Assembly: GCA_947652115.1 (NCBI GenBank) | Contig: OX393571.1 | Span: 16,879,310 to 16,943,309, forward strand | Length of the DNA: 64,000 nt | From: Blastomussa wellsi | Taxonomy: Eukaryota > Cnidaria > Anthozoa > Scleractinia > Plerogyridae | Reading direction: 5' to 3' | Part shown: piece after piece, positions 26,301-37,691 of the stretch | Layout: each line of letters opens with the position of its first letter | Numbering within the stretch: position 1 is the stretch's first letter | Translations under genes and position numbers: made by a program | The notes under the pieces: model-generated | What the model saw: only the letters and a program-made list of their open reading frames with translations | The model's database searches: none | Told to the model about the DNA's origin: nothing

Positions 26301-26715
26301 ATCTTGGTTATGCAAGATCTTGGTTAGGCAAGATCTTGGTTATGCAAGATCTTGGTTAGGCAAGATCTTGGTTAGGGAAGATCTTGATTATGCAAGATCT
26401 TGGTTTGGCAAGACCTTGGTTATGCAAGATCTTGGTTATGCAAGATCTTGGTTAGGCAATATCCTGGTTAGGAAAGATCTTGGTTATTGAAGACCTTGGT
26501 TCGGGAAGATCTTGGTTAGGGAATATCTTGGTTATGCAAGATCTTGGTTATGCAAGATCTTGGTTATGCAAGATCTTGGTTAGGCAAGATCTTGGTTATG
26601 GAAGATCTTGGTTATGCAAGATCTTGGTTAGGCAAGATCTTCGTTATGCAAGATCTTGGTTAGGCAAGATCTTGGTTATGCAAGAACTTGGTTAGGCAAG
26701 ATCTTCGTTATGCAA

Positions 26716-26730
26716 GATCTTGGTTAGCAA
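26716..26730 (+). repeat. Off-length monomer, 15 bp
   Basis: Reads GATCTTGGTTAGCAA, one G short of the common TTAGGCAA-tailed unit. Phase moves from 12 to 11. Confidence 0.95.
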
Positions 26731-29700
26731 GATCTTGGTTATGCAAGATCTTGGTTAGGCAAGATCTTCGTTATGCAAGATCTTGGTTAGGCAAGATCTT
26801 GGTTATGCAAGATCTTGGTTATGCAAGAACTTGGTTAGGCAAGATCTTGGTTATGCAAGATCTTGGTTCGGGAAGATCTTGGTTAGGGAAGATCTTTGTT
26901 ATGCAAGGTATTGGTTATGCAAGATCTTGGTTAGGCAAGATCTTGGTTATGCAATATCTTGGTTTGGCAAGATCTCGGTAATGCAAGATCTTGGTTAGGG
27001 AAGATCTTGGTAATGCAAGATCTTGGTTATGCAAGATCTTGGTTTTGGAAGATCTTGGTTATGCAAAAACTTGGTTAGGCAAGATTTTGGTTATGCAAGA
27101 TCTTGGTTATGCAAGATCTCCGTTAGGCAAGATCTTGGTTATGCAAATTCTTGGTTATGCAAAAACTTGGTTATGCAAGATCTTGGTTAGGGAAGATCTC
27201 TGTTATGCAAGATCTTGGTTATGCAAGATCTTGGTAATGCAAGATCTTGGTTATGGAAGGTCTTGGTTATGCAAGATCTCCGTTAGGCAAGATCTTGGTT
27301 ATGCAAAATGGTGGTTATTGAAGATCTTGGTTAGGCAAGATCTTGGTTCGGGAAGATCTTGGTTATGCAAGATCTTGGTTAGGCAAGATCTTGGTTATGC
27401 AAGAACGTGGTTATGCAAGATCTTGGTTAGGCAAGATCTTGGTTATGCAATATCTTTGTTAGGGAAGATCTTGGTTATGCAAGATCTTGGTTATGCAAGA
27501 TCTTGGTTGGGCAAGATCTTTGTTATGGAAGATCTTGGTTATGCAAGATCTTGGTTATGCAAGATCTTGGTTAGGCAAGATCTTGGTTATGGAAGATTTT
27601 GGTTATGCAAGATCTTTGTTAGGGAAGATCTTGGTTATGCAAGATCTTGGTTATGCAAGATCTTGGTTAGGCAAGATCTTGGTTATGGAAGATCTTGGTT
27701 ATGCAAGATCTTGGTTATGCAAGATCTTGGTTATTCAAGATCTTGGTTAGGCAAGATCTTGGTCAGGCAAGATCTTGGTTATTGAAGATCTTGGTTCGGA
27801 AAGATCTTGGTTAGGGAAGATCTTTGTTATGCAAGGTATTGGTTATGAAAGATCTTGGTTAGCCAAGATCTTGGTTATGCAATATCTTGGTTTGGCAAGA
27901 TCTCGGTAATGCAAGATCTTGGTTAGGGAAGATCTTGGTTCGGGAAGATCTTGGTTAGGGAAGATCTTTGTTATGCAAGGTATTGGTTATGCAATATCTT
28001 GGTTAGGCAAGATCTTGGTTATGCAATATCTTGGTTTGGCAAGATCTCGGTAATGCAAGATCTTGGTTTGGCAAGATCTTGGTTATCCAAAATCTTGGTT
28101 ATTGAAGATCTTGGTTAGGCAAGATCTTGGTTAGGCAAGATCTTGGTTATGGAAGATCTTGGTTAGGGAAGATCTTGGTTATGCAAGATCTTGGTTTGGC
28201 AAGACCTTGGTTATGCAAATTCTTGGTTATGCAAGATCTTGGTTATGCAAGATCTTGGTTAGGCAAGATCTTGGTTATGCAAGATCTTGGTTATGCAAGA
28301 TCTTGGTTATGCAAGATCTTGGTTTTGGAAGATCTTGGTTATGCAAAAACTTGGTTAGGCAATATCTTGGTTAGGGAAGATCTTGGTTATGCAAGATCTT
28401 GGTTTGGCAAGACCTTGGTTATGCAAATTCTTGGTTATGCAAGATCTTGGTTATGCAAGATCTTGGTTAGGCAAGATCTTGGTTATGCAAGATCTTGGTT
28501 ATGCAAAATCTTGTTTATGCAAGATCTTGGTTATGCAAGATCTTGGTTATGCAAGATCTCCGTTAGGCAAGATCTTGGTTATGCAAATTCTTGGTTATGC
28601 CAGAACTTGGTTATGCAAGACCTTGGTTAGGGAATATCTTTGTTATGCAAGATCTTGGTTATGGAAGATCTTGGTAATGCAAGATCTTGGTTATGGAAGG
28701 TCTTGGTTATGCAAGATCTCCGTTAGGCAAGATCTTGGTTATGCAAAATGTTGGTTATTGAAGATCTTGGTTAGGCAAGATCTTGGTTAGGCAAGATCTT
28801 GGTTCGGGAAGATCTTGGTTATGCAAGATGTTGGTTAGGCAAGATCTTGGTTATGCAAGAACGTGGTTATGCAAGATCTTGGTTAGGGAAGATCTTTGTT
28901 ATGCAAGGTCTTGGTTATGCAAGATCTTGGTTAGGCAAGATTTTGGTTATGCAATATCTTTGTTAGGGAAGATCTTGGTTATGCAAGATCTTGGTTATAC
29001 AAGATCTTGGTTAGGCAAGATCTTTGTTAGGGAAGATCTTGGTTATGCAAGATCTTGGTTATGCAAGATCTTGGTTAGGCAAGATCTTGGTTATGGAAGA
29101 TCTTGGTTATGCAAGATCTTTGTTAGGGAAGATCTTGGTTATGCAAGATCTTGGTTATGCAAGATCTTTGTTAGGCAAGATCTTGGTTATGCAAGAACGT
29201 GGTTATGCAAGATCTTGGTTAGGGAAGATCTTTGTTATGCAAGGTCTTGGTTATGCAAGATCTTGGTTAGGCAAGATCTTGGTTATGCAATATCTTTGTT
29301 AGGGAAGATCTTGGTTATGCAAGATGTTGGTTATGCAAGATCTTGGTTAGGCAAGATCTTGGTTATGGAAGATCTTGGTTATGCAAGATCTTGGTTATGC
29401 AAGATCTTGGTTAGGCAAGATCTTGGTTATGCAATATCTTGGTTTGGCAAGATCTCGGTAATGCAAGATCTTGGTTATGCAAGATCTTGGTTAGGGAAGA
29501 TCTTGGTTATGCAAGATCTTGGTTATGCAAGATCTTGGTTATTGAAGATCTTGGTTATGGAAGATCTTGGTTATGCAAGATCTTGGTTATGCAAGATCTT
29601 GGTTGGGGAAGATCTTGGTTATGCAAGATCTTGGTTTTGGAAGATCTTGGTTATGCAAGAACTTGGTTAGGCAAGATCTTTGTTAGGGAAGATCTTGGTT

Positions 29701-31838
29701 ATGCAAGATCTTCGTTTGGCAAGACCTTGGTTATGCAAGATCCTGGTTATGCAAGATCTTGGTTAGGCAATATCTTGGTTAGGAAAGATCTTGGTTATTG
29801 AAGTCCTTGGTTCGGGAAGATCTTGGTTAGGGAATATCGTGGTTATGCAAGATCTTGGTTATGCAAGATCCTTGTTATGCAAGATCTTTGTTAGGCAAGA
29901 TATTGGTTATGCAAAATCTTGGTTATTGAAGATCTTGGTTATGCAAGATCTTCGTTAGGCAAGATCTTGGTTATGAAAGATCTTGGTTATGCAAGATCTT
30001 GGTTATGCAAGATCTTGGTTAGGCAAGATCTTGGTTAGGCAAGATCTTGGTTATGAAAGATCTTGGTTATGCAAGATCTTGGTTAGGCAAGATCTTGGTT
30101 AGGCAAAATCTTGGTTATGAAAGATCTTGGTTATGCAAGATCTTGGTTATGCAAGATCTTGGTTAGGCAAGATCTTGGTCAGGCAAGATCTTGGTTATTG
30201 AAAATCTTGGTTCGGGAAGATCTTGGTTAAGGAAGATCTTTGTTATGCAAGGTATTGGTTATGCAAGATCTTAGTTAGGCAAGATCTTGGTTATGCAATA
30301 TCTTGGTTTGGCAAGATCTCGGTAATGCAATATCTTGGTTAGGGAAGATCTTGGTTATGCAAGATCTTGGTTATGCAAGATCTTGGTTTTGGAAGATCTT
30401 GGTTATGCAAGAACTTGGTTAGGCAAGATCTTGGTTAGGGAAGATCTTGGTTATGCAAGATCTTGGTTTGGCAAGACCTTGGTTATGCAAGATCTTGGTT
30501 ATGCAAGATCTTGGTTTGGCAACATCTTGGTTATGCAAGATCTTGGTTATGCAAGATCTTGGTTATGCAAGATCTTGGTTTGGCAAGATCTTGGTTATGC
30601 AAGATCTTGGTTATGCAAGATCTTGGTTATGCAAGATCTTGGTTTGGCAAGATCTTGGTTATGCAAAATCTTGGTTATTGAAGATCTTGGTTAGGCAAGA
30701 TCTTGGTTATGCAAGATCTTGGTTAGGGAAGATCTTGGTTATGCAAGATCTTGGTTATGCAAGATCTCCGTTAGGCAAGATCTTAATTATGCAAGATCTT
30801 GGTTATGCAAGAACTTGGTTATGCAAGATCTTGGTTAGGGAAGATCTTTGTTATGCAAGATCTTGGTTATTGAAGATCTTGGTTAGGCAGGATCTTCGTT
30901 AGGAGGGATCTTGGTTATGCAAAATCTTGGTTATTGAAGATCTTGGTTAGGCAAGATCTTGGTTAGGCAAGGTCTAGGTTCGGGAAAATCTTGGTTATGC
31001 AAGATCTTGATTAGGCAAGATCTTGGTTATTGAAGATCTTGGTTCGGGAAGATCTTGGTTAGGGAAGATCTTTGTTATGCAAGGTCTTGGTTATGCAAGA
31101 TCTTGGTTAGGGAAGATCTTGGTTATGCAATATCTTGGTTTGGCAAGATCTTGGTAATGCAAGATCTTGGTTAGGCAATATCTTGGTTAGGAAAGATCTT
31201 GGTTATTGAAGACCTTGGTTCGGGAAGATCTTGGTTAGGGAATATCTTGGTTATGCAAGATCTTGGTTATGCAAGATCTTGGTTATGCAAGATCTTGGTT
31301 ATGCAAGATCTTGGTTAGGAAAGATCTTGGTTATGCAAAATCTTGGTTATGCAATATCTTGGTTATGGAAGATCTTGGTTATGCAAGATCTTGGTTAGGC
31401 AAGATCTTGGTTATTGAAGATCTTGGTTCGGGACGATCTTGGTTACGGAAGATCTTTGTTATGCAAGGTCTTGGTTATGCAAGATCTTGGTTAGGCAAGA
31501 TCTTGGTTATGCAATATCTTGGTTTGGCAAGATCTTGGTAATGCAAGATCTTGGTTAGGCAATATCTTGGTTAGGAAAGATCTTGGTTATTGAAGACCTT
31601 GGTTCGGGAAGATCTTGGTTAGGGAATATCTTGGTTATGCAAGATCTTGGTTATGCAAGATCTTGGTTATGCAAGATCTTGGTTAGGCAAGATCTTTGTT
31701 ATGCAAGATCTTGGTTAGGCAAGATCTTCGTTATGCAAGAACTTGGTTAGGCAAGATCTTCGTTATGCAAGATCTTGGTTAGGCAAGATCTTGGTTATGC
31801 AAGATCTTGGTTAGGCAAGATCTTCGTTATGCAAGATC

Positions 31839-32640
31839 TTGGTTAGGCAAGATCTTGGTTATGCAAGATCTTGGTTATGCAAGATCTTGGTTAGGCAAGA
31901 TCTTGGTTATGCAAGATCTTGGTTAGGCAAGATCTTGGTTAGGGAAGATCTTGATTATGCAAGATCTTGGTTTGGCAAGACCTTGGTTATGCAAGATCTT
32001 GGTTATGCAAGATCTTGGTTAGGCAATATCCTGGTTAGGAAAGATCTTGGTTATTGAAGACCTTGGTTCGGGAAGATCTTGGTTAGGGAATATCTTGGTT
32101 ATGCAAGATCTTGGTTATGCAAGATCTTGGTTATGCAAGATCTTGGTTAGGCAAGATCTTGGTTATGGAAGATCTTGGTTATGCAAGATCTTGGTTAGGC
32201 AAGATCTTCGTTATGCAAGATCTTGGTTAGGCAAGATCTTGGTTATGCAAGAACTTGGTTAGGCAAGATCTTCGTTATGCAAGATCTTGGTTAGCAAGAT
32301 CTTGGTTATGCAAGATCTTGGTTAGGCAAGATCTTCGTTATGCAAGATCTTGGTTAGGCAAGATCTTGGTTATGCAAGATCTTGGTTATGCAAGATCTTG
32401 GTTAGGCAAGATCTTGGTTATGCAAGATCTTGGTTAGGCAAGATCTTGGTTAGGGAAGATCTTGATTATGCAAGATCTTGGTTTGGCAAGACCTTGGTTA
32501 TGCAAGATCTTGGTTATGGAAGATCTTGGTTAGGCAATATTTTGGTTAGGAAAGATCTTGGTTATTGAAGACCTTGGTTCGGGAAGATCTTGGTTAGGGA
32601 ATATCTTGGTTATGCAAGATCTTGGTTATGCAAGATCTTG
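31839..32640 (+). repeat. 511-bp tandem duplication
   Basis: 31,839 onward repeats at 32,350 onward with offset 511 bp, which is 32 monomers minus one base; the missing base is the 15-bp unit at 32,283. Both copies carry the tail TTATTGAA, GACC head, TTCGGGAA order and the GATCTTGATTATGCAA unit. The copies part near 32,640. Confidence 0.85.
32283..32297 (+). repeat. Off-length monomer, 15 bp (copy 2 of TTAGCAA type)
   Basis: Same GATCTTGGTTAGCAA unit as at 26,716, exactly 5,567 bp downstream, so it was inherited by block duplication. Phase moves from 11 to 10. Confidence 0.95.
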
Positions 32641-33610
32641 GTTAGGCAAGATCTTGGTTATGGAAGATCTTGGTTATGCAAAATCTTGCTTATGCAAGAT
32701 CTTGGTTAGGCAAGATCTTGGTCAGGCAAGATCTTGGTTTTTAAAGATCTTGGTTCGGGAAGATCTTGGTTAGTTAAGATCTTTGTTATGCAAGGTATTG
32801 GTTATGCAAGATTTTGGTTAGGCAAGATCTTGGTTATGCAATATCTTGGTTTGGCAAGATCTCGGTAATGCAAGATCTTGGTTATGCAAGATCTTGGTTA
32901 GGGAAGATCTTGGTTATGCAAGATCTTGGTTATGCAAGATCTTGGTTATTGAAGATCTTGGTTATGGAAGATCTTGGTTATGCAAGATTTTGGTTATGCA
33001 AGATCTTGGTTAGGGAAGATCTTGGTTATGCAAGATCTTGGTTTTGGAAGATCTTGGTTATGCAAGAACTTGGTTAGGCAAGATCTTGGTTAGGGAAGAT
33101 CTTGGTTATGCAAGATCTTCGTTTGGCAAGACCTTGGTTATGCAAGATCTTGGTTATGCAAGATCTTGGTTAGGCAATATCTTGGTTAGGAAAGATCTTG
33201 GTTATTGAAGACCTTGGTTCGGGAAGATCTTGGTTAGGGAATATCTTGGTTATGCAAGATCTTGGTTAAGGAAGATCTTTGTTATGCAAGGTATTGGTTA
33301 TGCAAGATCTTAGTTAGGCAAGATCTTGGTTATGCAATATCTTGGTTTGGCAAGATCTCGGTAATGCAAGTTCTTGGTTAGGGAAGATCTTGGTTATGCA
33401 AGATCTTGGTTATGCAAGATCTTGGTTTTGTAAGATCTTGGTTATGCAAGAACTTGGTTAGGCAAGATCTTGGTTAGGGAAGATCTTGGTTATGCAAGAT
33501 CTTGGTTTGGCAAGACCTTGGTTATGCAAGATCTTGGTTATGCAAGATCTTGGTTTGGCAAGATCTTGGTTATGCAAGATCTTCGTTATGCAAGATCTTT
33601 GTTAGGCAAG
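32350..33610 (+). repeat. Family D partial unit (paralogue of about 36,770-38,040)
   Basis: Aligns with 36,770-38,040 at offsets of 4,419, 4,435 and 4,434 bp as the two indel markers of the downstream copy are passed. It lacks the 19-bp monomer and the 15-bp TTTACAA unit present downstream, so it preserves the state before those indels or a separate sublineage. It includes head GATCTTAG, TTTTGTAA tail and the TTAGTTAA tail near 32,770. Confidence 0.8.
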
Positions 33611-33739
33611 ATCTTGGTAATGGAAGATCTTGGTTATGCAAGATCTTGGTTATGCAAGATCTTGGTTATGCAAGATCTTGGTTTGGCAAGATCTTGGTTA
33701 TGCAAGATCTTGGTTATGGAAGATCTTGGTTATGCAAGA

Positions 33740-35230
33740 TCTTGGTTCGGGAAGATCTTGGTTAGGGAAGATCTTTGTTATGCAAGGTATTGGTTATGCA
33801 AGATCTTGGTTAGGCAAGATCTTGGTTATGCAATATCTTGGTTTGGAGAGATCTCGGTAATGCAAGATCTTGGTTAGGGAAGATCTTGGTTATGCAAGAT
33901 CTTGGTTTTGGAAGATCTTGGTTATGCAAAAACTTGGTTAGGCAAGATTTTGGTTAGGGAAGATCTTGGTTATGCAAGATCTTGGTTTGGCAAGACCTTG
34001 GTTATGCAAGATCTTGGTTATGCAAGATCTTGGTTAGGCAAGATATTGGTTTGGAAAGATCTTGGTTATGCAAATTCTTGGTTATGCAAGATCTTGGTTA
34101 TGCAAGATCTTGGTTATGCAAGATCTCCGTTAGGCAAGATCTTGGTTATGCAAATTCTTGGTTATGCAAGAACTTGGTTATGCAAGATCTTGGTTAGGGA
34201 AGATCTTTGTTATGCAAGATCTTGGTTATGGAAGGTCTTGGTTATGCAAGATCTCCGTTAGGCAAGATCTTGGTTATGCAAAATGTTGGTTATTGAAGAT
34301 CTTGGTTAGGCAAGATCTTGGTTAGGCAAGGTCTTGGTTCGGGAAGATCTTGGTTATGCAAGATCTTGGTTAGGCAAGATCTTGGTTATGCAAGAACGTG
34401 GTTATGCAAGATCTTGGTTAGGCAAGATCTTTGTTATGCAAGGTCTTGGTTATGCAAGATCTTGGTTAGGCAAGATCTTGGTTATGCAATATCTTTGTTA
34501 GAGAAGATCTTGGTTATGCAAGATCTTGGTTATTCAAGATCTTGGTTGGGCAAGATCTTTGTTAGGGAAGATCTTGGTTATGCAAGATCTTTGTTAGGGA
34601 AGATCTTGGTTATGCAAGATCTTGGTTATGCAAGATCTTGGTTAGGCAAGATCTTGGTTTTGCAAGATCTTGGTTATGCAAGATCTTGGTTTTTCAAGAT
34701 CTTGGTTAGGCAAGATCTTGGTCAGGCAAGATCTTTGTTCGGAAAGATCTTGGTTAGGGAAGATCTTTGTTATGCAAGGTATTGGTTATGCAAGATCTTG
34801 GTTAGCCAAGATCTTGGTTATGCAATATCTTGGTTTGGCAAGATCTCGGTAATGCAAGATCTTGGTTAGGGAAGATATTGGTTCGGGAAGATCTTGGTTA
34901 AGGAAGATCTTTGTTATGCAAGGTATTGGTTATGCAAGATCTTGGTTAGGCAAGATCTTGGTTATGCAATATCTTGGTTTGGCAAGATCTCGGTAATGCA
35001 AGATCTTGGTTAGGGAAGATCTTGGTTATGCAAGATCTTGGTTATGCAAGATCTTGGTTTTGGAAGATCTTGGTTATGCAAAAACTTGGTTAGGCAAGAT
35101 CTTGGTTAGGGAAGATCTTGGTTATGCAAGATCTTGGTTATGCAAAATCTTGGTTAGGGAAGATCTTTGTTATGCAAGATCTTGGTTATGCAAGATCTTG
35201 GTTAGGCAAGATCTTGGTTAGGCAAGATCT
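33740..35230 (+). repeat. Mixed B/C-type segment inside the family D side
   Basis: This stretch has alpha, gamma, delta (including the ATTCTTGG head near 34,074 and 34,153) and the TTGGGCAA block in the order seen in families B and C, for example 26,859-28,060. It contains private variants such as GGAGAGATC next to the alpha closing unit near 33,848 and a TTTTTCAA tail near 34,692. It separates the partial family D unit from the five anchored D units, so families are interleaved. Confidence 0.75.
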
Positions 35231-36745
35231 TGGTCAGGCAAGATCTTGGTTATTGAAGATCTTGGTTTGGGAAGATCTTGGTTAGGGAAGATCTTTGTTA
35301 TGCAAGGTATTGGTTATGCAAGATCTTGGTTAGGCAAGATCTTGGTTATGCAATATCCTTGTTTGGCAAGATCTCGGTAATGCAAGATCTAGGTTAGGGA
35401 AGATCTTAGTTATGCAAGATCTTGGTTATGCAAGATCTTTGTTTTGGAAGATCTTGGTTATGCAAGATCTTGGTTATGCAAGATCTTGGTTTGGCAAGAT
35501 CTTGGTTATGCAAGATCTTGGTTTGGCAAGATCTTGGTTATGCAAAATCTTGGTTATTGAAGATCTTGGATAGGCAAGATCTTGGTTAGGCAAGATCTTG
35601 GTTATGGAAGATCTTGGTTATGCAAAATCTTGGTTATGCAATATCTTGGTTATGGAAGATCTTGGTTATGGAAGATCTCCGTTAGGCAAGATCTTGGTTA
35701 TGCAAGATCTTGGTTATTCAAGAACTTGAATATGCAAGATCTTGGTTAGGGAAGACCTTTGTTATGCAAGATCTTGGTTATGGAAGATCTTGGTTATGCA
35801 AGAACTTGGTGAAACAAGATCTTGGTTAGGGAAGGTCTTTGTTATGCAACGTCTTGGTTATGCAAGATCTTGGTTAGGCAAGATCTTGGTTATGCAATAT
35901 CTTGGTTTGGCAAGATCTTGGTAATGCAAGATCTTGGTTAGGCAATATCTTGGTTAGGAAAGATCTTAGTTATTGAAGACCTTGGTTCGGGAAGATCTTG
36001 GTTAGGGAATATCTTGGTTATGCAAGATCTTGGTTATGCGAGATCTTGGTTATGCAAGATCTTGGTTTGGCAAGATCTTGGTTATGCAAGATCTTGGTTA
36101 TGCAAGAACTTTGTTATGCAAGATCTTGGTTAGGGAAGATCTTTGTTATGCAAGATCTTGGTTATGCAAGATCTTGGTTATGCAAAATCTTGGTTATGCA
36201 AGATCTTGGTTAGGCAATATCTTGGTTATGGAAGATCTTGGTTATGCAAGATCTTGGTTATGCAAGATCTTGGTTATGCAAGATCTTGGTTAGGAAAGAT
36301 CTTGGTTATGCAAGATCTTGGTTATGCAAGATCTTGGTTATGCAAGATCTTGGTTAGGAAAGATCTTGGTTATGCAAGATCTTGGTTAGGCAATATCTTG
36401 GTTATTGAAGATCTTGGTTCGGGACGATCTTGGTTACGGAGGGTCTTTGTTATGCAAGGTCTTGGTTATGCAAGATCTTGGTTAGGCAAGATCTTGGTTA
36501 TGCAATATCTTGGTTTGGCAAGATCTTGGTAATGCAAGATCTTGGTTAGGGAATATCTTGGTTAGGAAAGATCTTGGTTATTGAAGACCTTGGTTCGGGA
36601 AGATCTTGGTTAGGGAATATCTTGGTTATGCAAGATCTTGGTTATGCAAGATCTTGGTTAGGCAAGATCTTCGTTATGCAAGATCTTGGCTAGGCAAGAT
36701 CTTGGTTATGCAAGAACTTGGTTATGCAAGATCTTGGTTATGCAA

Positions 36746-36764
36746 GATCTTTGTTTTTACGCAA
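36746..36764 (+). repeat. Off-length monomer, 19 bp (D1)
   Basis: Reads GATCTTTGTTTTTACGCAA, a unit with three extra T-rich bases and a TACGCAA end. Phase moves from 10 to 13. First of five copies. Confidence 0.95.
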
Positions 36765-37676
36765 GATCTTGGTTAGGCAAGATCTTGGTTATGCAAGATC
36801 TTGGTTATGCAAGATCTTGGTTAGGCAAGATCTTGGTTATGCAAGATCTTGGTTAGGCAAGATCTTGGTTAGGGAAGATCTTGATTATGCAAGATCTTGG
36901 TTTGGCAAGACCTTGGTTATGCAAGATCTTGGTTATGCAAGATCTTGGTTAGGCAATATTTTGGTTAGGAAAGATCTTGGTTATTGAAGACCTTGGTTCG
37001 GGAAGATCTTGGTTAGGGAATATCTTGGTTATGCAAGATCTTGGTTATGCAAGATCTTGGTTATGCAAGATCTTGGTTAGGCAAGATCTTGGTTATGGAA
37101 GATCTTGGTTATGGAAGATCTTGCTTATGCAAGATCTTGGTTAGGCAAGATCTTGGTCAAGCAAGATCTTGGTTATTGAAGATCTTGGTTCGGGAAGATC
37201 TTGGTTAGTTAAGATCTTTGTTATGCAAGGTATTGGTTATGCAACATTTTGGTTAGGCAAGATCTTGGTTATGCAATATCTTGGTTTGGCAAGATCTCGG
37301 TAATGAGAGATCTTGGTTATGCAAGATCTTGGTTAGGGAAGATCTTGGTTATGCAAGATCTTGGTTATGCAAGATCTTGGTTATTGAAGATCTTGGTTAT
37401 GGAAGATCTTGGTTATGCAAGATTTTGGTTATGCAAGATCTTGGTTAGGGAAGATCTTGGTTATGCAAGATCTTGGTTTTGGAAGATCTTGGTTATGCAA
37501 GAACTTGGTTAGGCAAGATCTTGGTTAGGGAAGATCTTGGTTATGCAAGATCTTCGTTTGGCCAGACCTTGGTTATGCAAGATCTTGGTTATGCAAGATC
37601 TTGGTTAGGCAATATCTTGGTTAGGAAAGATCTTGGTTATTGAAGACCTTGGTTCGGGAAGATCTTGGTTAGGGAA

Positions 37677-37691
37677 TATCTTGGTTTACAA
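37677..37691 (+). repeat. Off-length monomer, 15 bp, TTTACAA type (D1)
   Basis: Reads TATCTTGGTTTACAA, replacing the last unit of a beta cassette. Phase moves from 13 to 12. First of six copies. Confidence 0.95.

Larger units (their letters stand above)
19500..26762 (+). repeat. Family C HOR unit, copy 1 (about 7.26 kb)
   Basis: Corresponds to 26,763 onward. Offsets are 7,263 bp at 19,520, 7,151 at 20,336 to 21,232, 7,359 at 22,080, 7,423 at 23,024 and 5,567 at 26,272. All equal a multiple of 16 plus 15, as expected from the single 15-bp unit between the copies. The drop from 7,423 to 5,567 is 1,856 bp, exactly two 928-bp units, so this copy holds two extra copies of the 928-bp block. The left end overlaps the right end of family B, so B and C share an evolutionary junction. 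Confidence 0.88.
26763..32640 (+). repeat. Family C HOR unit, copy 2
   Basis: Second family C unit. It retains alpha (26,859-26,986), gamma, delta, the TTGGGCAA block, the TTTGGCAA-rich middle and one copy of the 928-bp region. It is about 1.86 kb shorter than copy 1 through having a single 928-bp unit, and has several whole-monomer differences elsewhere. Its right part (from about 31,839) is itself duplicated with a 511-bp period, and from 32,350 the sequence also aligns with family D. Confidence 0.87.

Noticed and set aside
36746..36764. Insertion scar or target-site duplication of a mobile element at the 19-bp unit
   Set aside because: Only three extra bases are present, with no inverted repeats or flanking duplication beyond the satellite itself.
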